Shown: positions 22,878-32,996 of the stretch, piece by piece | Layout of the letters: each line of letters begins with the position of its first letter | Numbering within the stretch: position 1 is the stretch's first letter | Assembly: GCA_028622995.1 (NCBI GenBank) | Contig: JAJQJQ010000003.1 | Coordinates: 10,106,001 to 10,170,000 of the forward strand | Length of the DNA stretch: 64,000 bases | Direction of reading: 5' to 3' | Origin: Panagrolaimus kolymaensis | Taxonomy: Eukaryota > Nematoda > Chromadorea > Rhabditida > Panagrolaimidae | Program-made: the position numbers and the translations under genes | Notes under the pieces: generated by a model | What the model saw: only the letters and a program-made list of their open reading frames with translations | Databases searched by the model: none | What the model was told of the DNA's origin: nothing

Positions 22878-25800
22878 CTAAAAAGACACAATTGGCTCAA
22901 AATGGTTCCCATTAACATAATCGACAAAAAGAGAAGGAACATTATTTACTGCTTTAACAACTTTATCTTCCGTCATTGTTAAATGGGGGCGCAAAAATAA
23001 AGCCGTTGTTACTTGGGGTATCTAAACCAAATATTTAGACCAATTAAATCAGATAAGCCATGGGCATCGTCGTTTCCGGCCCAAAGCTCCAGTGGTAGCA
23101 CCTTCATGTTTTGTAAAGCACTTTTAAAAATTTCATCACGTTTTCGTTCAAATTCTTTCACGATTTTTGCGGAACCAATACTATGAATTGTTAATCCATG
23201 TTTGATGATATGGTCATGAAGTTCTTAATCTTATTTGCCAGTGGTGTCGTTGATTTCCAGTTAACAATACTGAAGCTGAACGAAAGAAGCAATGTCCATC
23301 ACCCCCTTGCTTTACCTTTTCGAAAAGGTCAACGGATTGTACACATTATTCGAAGCGGTTAATAAAGGAGATTCTTCAACAAGGCTTGGATCTAATCCCA
23401 ACCGCTTTAAAGATTCTATGATTTGATCTTTTGAAGGAGAATTAAAATAAACGTTAACATCATCATTTGGTATTATTCCCACCTGGACGAAGTTTTTGAT
23501 TGTCCTTTTTTTGAGAATTTAACATATTCTTGCTTGCCATAACTCGAGGATTATTTATACCATCGACTTTATCCATATCTTGCTGAATTTTTGGTTGAAG
23601 TTTAACTTCATCTTCAACCACTTCCACGCTTTCATTTGCCTGAACAGAATTTAAAAGACGTTTGTTGAAGTTTGATGTTTCTGATTTAATTTTATTTTGA
23701 ATTTCTGGGGGCTTTAAAAATTCAAAAAATCTTCTCTTCTTTGTTCACCAGTAAGCTCATCAATTAAGGCATTAGCTTCGGTAATAGCTGACCAATCAAA
23801 GGGAATGGTTTCATTTAAACTTTCGGACAAAAGTTTTTTGAACTCCATTATTTTCTTCATCACCGACAATATCTGCTTCATAAGTTCTTGATGCTTGTTC
23901 ATCGAAAGTTTCATTCATCTCCATTTCGACCATTTTTTCGGCATTTTCAATTAATTTTGTGTAAATCTTTTGATTTTTTAAAATCATAATCTTCATAATC
24001 CTCTAATAAATCTTCAGCATTATCAGCTTGCTGTTGAGTAGCAGTTGCTTTTGCGGATTTCATAGTCATCAAACTTTTGTTACGAACTTCATGTAATAAA
24101 TAGGAAATACGGGAGCAATGCCTTGCTTGAATTTCCAATAGTTCTTCATCGCTTGCATTCTATAAAAAGTAACAAATTTTTAAATGTATTTCTCTTTTTT
24201 ATTGCTTTAAACTTACTCTTTCTGAAGCTTCTTCCATAGCTTCAGAATAATGATCTTCATATGAACTAATTCTAACTTGAAGTTCCGCATATTTTTTATT
24301 TTTGGGCTTTGGTTTGATTTTTCCATCCAAAAATTTCAAAATCCTCGATTCAGTTTTAGAAAACATTGTTTGTTGAATTTGTAAAAATACTTTATATTTG
24401 GGATTTTTTGGAATAACCATTGGAAGAAAGCTGTGATATCCCTCGCATACATTGGTGTTTCTTTTATTGAGATTGAAAAAAGAGAAAGTATTTCCAGCCT
24501 TTAATCTTGGAATCCAAGTACGGTTCATATAAGCCACTATTTGCTTCAATTCTTTTGTGGGCCAATGTTGAGGATCAACATTTACAGGAACTGGTGGAAC
24601 TTTTACTCAAAACATGTTCCCAAAAAAAAATAGCATCATTTGCAGGAAGCATTGGTAAAGCTAATTGAAGACGGAACCATCTCCTGATAGAATCGAATTC
24701 AGGCTTTCCTTTTTTTTCCCAGCCATATAATGATCGTAAAGCCCTTTGCTTTTGATGTATCTTAAGAAAGCCTGGTCGAAATGGAAGAGGCAGCCATATA
24801 CTTTATCAGCCCCATTGAGTTTTTGAAGGGCATTTAAGAGCCCATTCTCATAATCGCAATGTACACGATCAAATTCTGGTTGGATACCATATTCTGCCCA
24901 TTTTTGTTTTATTACATTTATGATGGTTTCATAAGTTGCTTGATCTTTATTAACCATTGGCGCCATTAAAAGTACATTCCATTCTTCACCAAATTCTGTT
25001 TTAACAAGTGCCATGAATATAAAAAGTTTGTGAGAACCCATATGGGGCTGTACTAAATGTAGCGTCACATGCTAATGTTTTTGAAGAAGCCATTATCCTA
25101 AGTGCTTGTTCAGGATGCAAAAAACAGCAGTGCCATTATCTTCATATTGCAACCAATCTAATCCTTGCAAAAGTTTTGAATGCTCTTGTGCAATAGTTCC
25201 TGGTATACTTGAAGGTAATAATTTACCATGTAATCTTTGCAATAACCTTTTTTACATCAATATATTCTTCCAATTCATCTTGAATTTTTTCCATCACAGC
25301 TTGTTTGAAGGCCATATTATGGGCATCGATCGGTTTAACATTCCTTAATACATCCTTGCGCATTTGTGTTTTGGATCTTCCTTAATTTTTGTTCATTTTG
25401 TGGAATTGGGCCTTTGCAATTGATTGAATGATTAAGTTCAACATAAAAAATTTGGTTTATCATGTGAGCTTTTGATGCATCTTTTGCTTTTCGAGGACAA
25501 CGATTACAGTGATAATGTACTTTTTTTCCACGACTTTTACTTACTGTATAGAGTGGAAGAATTCACCTTTAACTTCTGCAAGCACAGTGGAGTTTTTGAG
25601 TCTGATATTTTCAATAATTTGATATGAAACTTTGAGACGGCCATCTTTATCTTTTTCGTCTGAATTGCCGATTGCGCCATTGGTGTTTTGAACATAAACA
25701 TTATCATTATTTAAATCAATATCATTATCGTCATGATATGTCTGCAGCTGGAAGCTTAGGATCAATATTTTCTTTGATGGATGGTAAAAAATTTCTAATA

Positions 25801-27701
25801 TTATTCAATAAATCTGGAAATAATTCTTTATTTCCTTCAAGCTCATTTAACAAGCTTCCGGCCATTTTTGCTGTTTTCAATACATGAATTTTGGAATTTT
25901 ATGAGTTTTTGTGCAAAAGCTTGGGCTTCTTTATTTTTGATAGCATCCGATGCCGTCGTTTTTAAAGAATTAAAAAGGCTTGGATTTTGAAAATGACAGT
26001 TTTTCAGGGACTGTGGAAGAAACAGCACTTTTATCTTCATAGCTTGTATTAGTTAAAAAACTTTCATTTAAACCTTGATCCATTTCCATTGATTCTTTTT
26101 TTAAAAGTTGGAAATAGTAATTTATGAGTTTCTGAAGGTTCGGGAACTGCTGAAGAATCACTAATTTGAGGAGCATTTTGGGATTCGAAGTCCATTTGAA
26201 ATTCATCAACAAATTCTAATTTCTTTTGCTTCATGTTTATTTTTGCTTAGCTGATAAATACTTCTGCAATACGCCACGAACAGAGCCTTTTGTTACACCA
26301 TATTTATTGTTTGTAATTTCGTTAATTTCAGTAGCGCATTTTTCATAACGTTTTGATTGATTCGTTCCTTGAAACGTTGAATATTTTTCAAGAACTGGTT
26401 CCAGTAAAGGGTCTTCATGAACAGGTAATTTATTGTAAGCTAAAGGTCTCATCCTAATAAACTCTTTTGGTGGAGCATTGATTTTTTTAGCAATATAATT
26501 AATAGGTTTTTTTTCTTTCATTTTTTGATTATTGGGCTTTTTTATAGAAGATAATTTGCTTGCTTTGTTGTCTGCACCACCATAACACTTATATACGAAT
26601 TCACTATCGTTTTTATCTAAACAATTCTACTATTAATGAAACATTCAAATATTTTTTCTTACCATTATCATTTTTAGAAATTAATGAATCAAATTTTATT
26701 TCAGGTAATTTTGCTTGACCTTTTTGCTCTAAACATGGGGAAATTAAAATAGTCTAAAAACTAAAACATACTAGGGTGTAAATTCCGGAGTTTGATATGT
26801 TTTTTTTATTTTGTCCAATTCATTTAAAATCACTTGATTCCTTGGATGAGATTATGGGAGTTTCAGAGGTTTTCTCTTGCTTTTTTTCAATAAATGGCAT
26901 TTCAGATTTATTTTTGTGGTCAATGCTATCATTCTAAAAAAAATATATTCACTAACAATTAAAAAGCTTTAATTAAAAAATCTCACCATTATTTCATTTT
27001 TGTTTTTGATTTTGGTTATTTTTCCAGCAATGATGTTGGGTACTTGCTAAAAATTAACACGATTTTGATAAAACTTAAAAATCAAAAATCAAAAAAAGCT
27101 AAATTTAAGGTTAAACCAAATAGACACATTATTGTATTATTTAAATTCTCACCTTTACTTTACTCATAAATGAATCAAATAGTGAATGGGATGGTGCCGA
27201 TCGAGTTCGCTGTTGAACACATTTTCGAATTCTTGACATTCTTCGTTCTTTGACATCCTCTGAATCCTCCTCTTCATTTTCAAGAATGAAGGGTTCTTTT
27301 GGTTCTTTATGATGGGTTAGCTGGATATCTTTTAAAATTTTGAAGCAATTTGGTTTCTGGATTAATGGTTGATTTGTTTGAGCGATATCATTTCCACCAC
27401 TATTTCCTGTTGCATTTCTTACTTGTGCTGCATTTTGTAATAAATTTTGAGCAGCTTCCATTGGATCAATCTTTATACCCTCTTTGGTTGCTGGTGGTTG
27501 TTGAATTAAATGGGAAGAAGATTGAACACATGTATTTCGGGATGAACTTGAAGAGGAAGAAATACGAGAATTTTGAGCAGTTTGAATAGGAGGATTATTC
27601 ATTTCCTTTTTTAAATTCTTAAGGCTTTCCATCATTTGGGTTGGAACTTGAGGATCCAAACCCTTTGAAGATCCATCTTTCGATTTGCCATAATTAAACA
27701 T
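22878..27701 (-). pseudogene. Decayed Mutator-like transposase gene: FLYWCH + MULE + OTU
   Basis: Reading leftward, exon-like blocks start at MFNYGKSKDG (27701, just after a TTTTTTAG acceptor) and continue through spliced pieces near 27047, 26930 and 26740 into MKEKKPINYIAKKINAPP (26521). A zinc-binding FLYWCH-like segment follows (HYHCNRCPRKAKDA...ELNHSINC, about 25400-25530). The MULE DDE domain comes next: first Asp in ACDATFSTAPYGFSQ (about 25075), second in HCDYENGLLNAL with GCLFHFDQA (about 24800), Glu in NVCEGYHSFLP (about 24450). The C-terminus holds an OTU-type cysteine-peptidase domain (GDGHCFFRSASVLLTGNQ near 23300; GNHFEPI near 22900), ending in TAG at 22878-22880. At least five changes of frame break the reading, so it is inactive. 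Confidence 0.8.
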
Positions 27702-28031
27702 GGCTAAAAAATATTTAAGCCTTTAAAAAAAAGCAAATCAAAACAAATATACACGATATTTATTTTTATATTGTACTTAAAAATTTTCTAAATAAATTAT
27801 TTTTCTTCAAAGAAAAACACTAATGTACAATTTTTTGGTGTGCTTTGCGCAATGCTTTTTTTAAATGTCAAGAAACAAACAATTTGCCGTCTTTTTTGAT
27901 CTTTTTATTCGGCTGTCTACTTTGATGAGAATAAAAAAAAACAGTCATTTGCTGAAAAAATTTCCATTTTATTTTTGCTTAAATTTCTTGGAAATAAAAT
28001 CGATTGAAAACAATAATTTGACTGTTTTAAA

Positions 28032-29342
28032 ATGCTCGAATGGATATTGAGGCCAACTACTGGAATTGGTTATGTTGATAGACTTCTTACTCAATTCTTA
28101 GCATTTTCTTTTATAATCTGTGGCACGTTTATGGGTTATAAAACCTATGGAAAAGGCGGTATTAACTGCTTATCTAAAGCAGATTGGGTTGATTCATGGA
28201 TCGGCTATGCCCTTGATATATGCCTCGTCGAAGGTTCATATGTTGTTTCTCAAAACCATCCACTTCCACCAACATATTCAGAACTTTTGGCGTCCAAAAA
28301 GATAAAATATTATCAAGCAAGTTTAAACTTTTATTTTAATTGTTTCCAAGTTGATTCTTTTAGTGGCATCCTATTCTTCTTATCATTTATGGCGGGTTTT
28401 TGCATCTACCTTTAATCTTTTGGGCATTTGTAAACACTTTTGGCTGTAAGCGTAATAAGTTTTTTTGATGAAATGTATTTAATGATTTTATAGATTTTAA
28501 TTGTGAAGCTTTTTGCAAAGCTACAAAGCAAGTTTTAAAAGGCCCTCACAAGGCTATTCTTTTTCAACGAAATGTAAATTCATTTGGACATAGTTTATTC
28601 GCTCCAGTGCCTGAAAGAAAAAAAAGAAATTGTTGTGTAACTATTTTCATGTAAGTTTAGATAATTATTTTCTAGTAAAAGCTTGAATTTTAGTTACCTC
28701 TTTAATTTATTGGAAAATAGTTATTTACCCCGCCCTTTATTTATTTTTTAAAATTTGGAATCTTTTTAATATTGTTATTGTTGTAAGCTTTTCTTCATAT
28801 AATTCAATGGACTTAAGTGATTTTAAATTTACTTTTAGTTTTTTGCCATTAATATTTTTTTTACTGAAGATGATGAAGATATATTTGGAGTATATACAAT
28901 GGTTGGATTATATTCAAATAAATCAACTGCTTTCCCATCTGTTACAACATGCTCCTTTCTTGTTCGCGAAATTGGCAACTCAGATCTTACAAGTATGAGT
29001 AAAAAATCCATCGATTGCTCATTGATTTTAAATTATTTATATAAGAAAGTTTACATTTCTTTATGGTTTATTCTCCCAGCATTATTCATAGTAAACACGT
29101 GGCAAATTTTAACGTCACATGCAAAGTTGTTTACCAATAAAAGAAGCTATTTAACACGGCTTTTAATATCGGGAGATGTTGTTATTAATGAAAGTAATGT
29201 AGCAGCTGTGGATGATTTCGTTAAAAGTTTCAACTTGAATTGCCTTTTTGGTATCAAAATGTTGGAACGTACGATGGGTTATTCTTTTGCTGCAAAAACT
29301 GTTGTGCAACTTTTTAATGATTTAAATAAAGCTTGCTATTAA
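28032..29342 (+). CDS. Innexin (gap-junction protein), possibly damaged
   Basis: Exon 1 (28032-28316) encodes DRLLTQFLAFSFIICGTF, a first membrane segment, then GGINCLSKADWVDSW and YALDICLVEGSYVV, matching the first innexin loop. Exon 2 (28364-28445) continues YYQ|WHPILLIIYGGFLHLP, the second membrane segment, across an intron with a GC donor (GCAAGT). Exon 3 (28494-28650) and the later exons (about 28694-28782, 28839-29342) carry the cytoplasmic loop, third membrane segment and the hallmark FPSVTTCSFLVREIGN, then a fourth segment (ISLWFILPALFIVNTW). With consensus splice sites, exon 3 enters exon 4 one base out of frame. This is either a frameshift or use of a weak donor such as GTGTAA near 28635. 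Innexins form invertebrate gap junctions. It lies inside the putative Mutator-like element. Confidence 0.75.
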
Positions 29343-29653
29343 TTTTTTTATTTCGCTTTTTCTTCTCTCTTAAATGATCCTTAAAATAAATATTAAAAAC
29401 TTTATTATAATTCAACAGCAAAAAAATACACTATCAACAAGCAAAAAATTCCAAACAAGGTATTGGTAAATATTATTAAGAAAAAACAAAAATATTTTTG
29501 ACATAATTAGGTAAAACATTAGTCAAAAAACATCGACTAAATCAAAATGTCTAAACCATTTTATTGCTGGAAAATATGGCGAAGTTGCTTTTGGAAAGAG
29601 AAAAGAGAAAATTGCTTTTCAAACTTTCCGCCATTGGCGTTGATGCGCCTTTA

Positions 29654-29701
29654 GCCAGGTCGGGCAACTTTTCACACTTTTTTCACAGCGTCGGGCAAGT
29701 G
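29654..29701 (-). repeat. 48-bp inverted repeat, right copy
   Basis: GCCAGGTCGGGCAACTTTTC and onward, ending GTCGGGCAAGTG. It is the reverse complement of 22607-22654 apart from one G/C mismatch. Confidence 0.9.
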
Positions 29702-29975
29702 AGGGCTCACCGAAAAAAAAGTGTTTCATTTTTTCGTTGTTGCCTATTTTTTTAATTTATTCGAATGTTAGCCTTTTCAATGAACCATGTTTTCTTTTTA
29801 TTTCTATATTTTATAGTTTGCGTGCCTGATTTTGTAAATAAGTGTCAAAGTTTAATTTATCAATCAAAAAGCTTTTTGAAGAGTGTTTTTGATGTTTGCG
29901 TGAATCTCTTTTTTTTTGTTTCGCGAAAATTTTGTAATATTTTTTTTATCTTTTGAATTTTAGGTTTATTTCAAG

Positions 29976-32552
29976 ATGGGATTGGCTGGATATGAAAACA
30001 TTATTGCTGGAATGTCTAGTGGCTTAGCAAAAACTTTTGTATGTCATCCACTTGATTTGTTAAGAATACGATATTCTGGTGAGTCTTTCATTATTGCTTT
30101 ATTTTAAAATGATTATGTTTTTTGTTTTTTAGTGAATGATAATAATCTTGCTTTACATCGTCCACAATATTCTAGTTATTTTCATGCTGCAAAATGTATT
30201 TTCAAAGCTAAAGGAATAACGGGTTTTTATCAAGGACTTTCACCAAATATTATTTCTACACCTATTGCATATGGTTTATACTTTCATTTGTAAGTTTTTT
30301 TTTTATCTTTGGCTCACTTTTACATAACGACTATCTTTCTTGCATGTATACATAAATAACTCTCTTTCAGATATCACAAAATTCATCCTCACTTCGATCG
30401 ATTATCAAATATTTCGCCATTATTACAAAATTTTGTTGTTGGATTTGTTACTGGTGCTCCTGTACATGTTATAGCTAATCCATTATCTGTTGCTCGAGTT
30501 CGTTTATGTCTTCAATATGAAAATGAAGCAACTAAGAAATATCGTGGAATGGTTCATTGTTTAAGAAAAATTTTACGTGATGAAGGAATACGTGGATGGT
30601 ATAAAGTAAGAAGCTACTTTACTCTTAGTTATAAGTATCTCTTTTTTTCAGGGTTTTATGCCTGGACTATGGTCATATGTAAATGTTTCATCTCAATTTG
30701 CGATTTACAATTTCCTTAAAGATTGGAGATGCAAAAGTAAAGGACTTCCACATGATTCAAAGTTAGTAAGTTTTCCATTTGTTTATGCAACTCACATCTT
30801 TCTCATTTGCTATTCGTTTTCAGGGAACAATGGATTATCTGACGTTTTCGTATATATCAAGCATTGTTTCCACAATTTCATTGTATCCGTTTCAAGTCCT
30901 TAAAGCTCGACTTCAAGTAACTTTTTTAAAGCAAACTATCACTTTTATGGCGTTCGGACAAAAGCTCGAAAAATATTTGCTCGAAAAAAAATAATCTCGA
31001 AAAAGTGAATTACGACAAAATCTCGAAAAACCAGATGCTCGAAAAATAAAATCTCGAAAAACCAGATGCTCGAAAAATAAAACATCGAAAAGACAGTTGC
31101 TCGAAAAAATAATTTTATTCGAGACGCTTCGTGAAAACCTATGGTTTGTTAAATGTAAGGCATGAGACATGAGAGTATGACAAAGTGTATTACTGATAAA
31201 GTGTTCCTCAAATGAATATAGCCACATTGAGCAAGTCTGAGCCACAAGTGAAGACATAGACCTTGCTCGATCAATCATTTCCAATAAATTATGTGGAAGA
31301 GAGTATGACACTACGTTATGAAAATTCGTTAACTTCCATAGTAAGTACCCAAAACACTGTCACTCCAACTTTTTTCATAAGTATATGCAAATTTAATTAG
31401 TGCAATTAAGGATCTGGTTATGTTTTGCTCTTGGGAATAAGATGAGAATTAAAAATTTGCATAAAAAATCTAATTTTGATTTAACATTGCAAATTATTTT
31501 AAAGTTATTTTCAGTTACCATACATATTGATGTATTTGAGGTGAAAAAATTTGCATAATTATAAAAAAAATTTCTTATTTTTTGCTATGCTAAGCATGTT
31601 TTCTTTTTTACATATGTAAATTAACATATAATAATTTTTTTTATAATTATGCAAATTTTCCTTTATTCCCCTCTGAGGCCATCCTTCCTTACATACTTGT
31701 GCACCCTATAAACAACTACCAAGTTATTCGCAATAATAAACAAAAATTTTGGTTTTTATGCCAATTTTCCATCCTCGCCTTCATTAGCAAAGCATTAAAG
31801 AGATCCTTGATTACATATCAGTTATGAAAATTTATGAAAAGATTCATTCCATAACGATGTAGCAAATATTATCACGACATATTTGACATCAGCTTTATAC
31901 TTTACAAGAAAGTAAAGTCAATGATAAATTTTCTATTCAAATAACCGCATTAACTATTTATTATACCTTCTCGAATAAATTATGGAATTATGCTTTTCAA
32001 AGTGATCGACCAACAATAGATCACTTGTTATCCATATGGAAAGCCTATGTATGGATGGTTGAAACACTCTTTCACCTTTGAAAATTAAAAGAAAACAATA
32101 AAGGTGCTTTAAACAAAATTTCGAGATTTTGTCTTTTCGTGTAACTGAAAATTCGAGGATATGTCGTTAATACTAAATTCTAGGAAGTGGTTTTTCGATT
32201 ATTTGTCGTTATTACTAAATTCGAGCATCTGGCTTTTCGATGTTATTTTTTTCGAGATTATTTTTTTTTCGAGCTAATATTTTTCGAGCTTATGTCGCGT
32301 CGCCCACTTTTATGTTCATCACTGTGTACACTTTTTCAGGATCATCACACAAATTACAAATCATCAAAAGAAGTGATCTATCAAATACTAAAAAGAGAAG
32401 GCTTTCTTGGTTTTTATAAAGGAATGGCAATGGCAACTTTAATTCAACTTCCAAGTGGTATTGTCACTCTTGTGGTTTATGAACATGTTAAACGATTGGC
32501 TAAAAAGTTTTCTCAGAATCAACAAAGTCTTGTGTATTCGACATTAACATGA
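29976..32552 (+). CDS. SLC25A32: Mitochondrial folate/FAD carrier (SLC25A32-like)
   Basis: Six exons (29976-30078, 30133-30289, 30371-30605, 30652-30765, 30824-30916, 32340-32552) join in frame to 304 residues. Three carrier repeats are seen with signature motifs HPLDLLRIR, NPLSVARVR and YPFQVLKARLQ. The flanking text (LALHRPQYSSYFHA, GFYQGLSPNI, GMVHCLRKILRDEGIRGWYKGFMPGL, then DHHTNYKS) matches SLC25A32 best; the Y-P-F-Q-V...ARLQD stretch is characteristic. The protein sits in the inner mitochondrial membrane and moves folate and/or FAD. A TTTTAG acceptor 12 bases before the ATG suggests trans-splicing. The last intron (30917-32339) is about 1.4 kb, enlarged by a MULE-type element, while the other introns are about 50-80 bp. 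Confidence 0.93.
30949..32304. mobile_element. Non-autonomous MULE-type element in an SLC25A32 intron
   Basis: The termini are GGCGTTCGGACAAAAGCTCG on the left and CGAGCTTATGTCGCGTCGCC on the right, an imperfect inverted pair. The flanks are a perfect 9-bp duplication CACTTTTAT (30940-30948 and 32305-32313), the Mutator size. The arms hold repeated CTCGAAAAA/TTTTTCGAG units, several as near-identical AAAACCAGATGCTCGAAAAA copies. The 1.36-kb element encodes nothing recognisable. It lies wholly within the last intron of the carrier gene, so it should be removed by splicing. Confidence 0.85.
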
Positions 32553-32996
32553 TATTTTATATTTGTACTTTAATTGTTGTTTTTGTTATGTTTGTTTAAT
32601 AATAAAGCTAGTTAATAACATATTCTTTCTTTCAAACGATATTCATGGTTTCTGATAACTTTTTTTTCTTTAAGTTTGGGATCAATTTCTCCGTACATTT
32701 TTACCGATGCAAACTAAATCTTTAAAAAGAAGCGATTGAAAAGTGAAATTTAAGACTAATCTTATGTGTTTTAACAGGTTATCATTATCTCAAATTATGT
32801 CGTCAATCAGCAAACCGGATTTTTCCTTCCAGAAAAGTGTCTATCGCGTAAAGTTTAAACTTCTTTAATTTAAAGTGAATGGCCTAATTTTCACTTTCTT
32901 TTTATCATTCTTTTTTATTCACTTTTTTCACTTTCGTTCAACTTTAGAATCTTTCTTTGCGGATTTTTTTTATTATCAACTTTTTAATATGAAAAA
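32553..32996. other. Intergenic with possible 5' exon
   Basis: A TTTTAACAG acceptor near 32778 is followed by ATGTCGTCAATCAGCAAACC and, 60 bases on, a GTAAAG donor. This could be a non-coding or short-coding first exon of the cysteine-rich gene downstream. No in-frame continuation was found. Confidence 0.25.

Larger units (their letters stand above)
22597..29711. mobile_element. Putative 7.1-kb Mutator-like element carrying an innexin
   Basis: A 48-bp segment at 22607-22654 (starting CACTTGCCCGACGG) recurs in inverted orientation at 29654-29701 with one mismatch that I can see. The match weakens outward to GGGGAG / CTCACC ends. The immediate flanks are GAAAAAAAG (left) and GAAAAAAAAG (right), consistent with a 9-10-bp duplication of MULE type but low in information. 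Between the repeats lie a decayed MULE transposase gene, ending 220 bp from the left repeat, and an innexin gene, ending 310 bp from the right repeat. The repeats might instead be two unrelated copies of a dispersed repeat; the boundary call is an inference. Confidence 0.5.
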
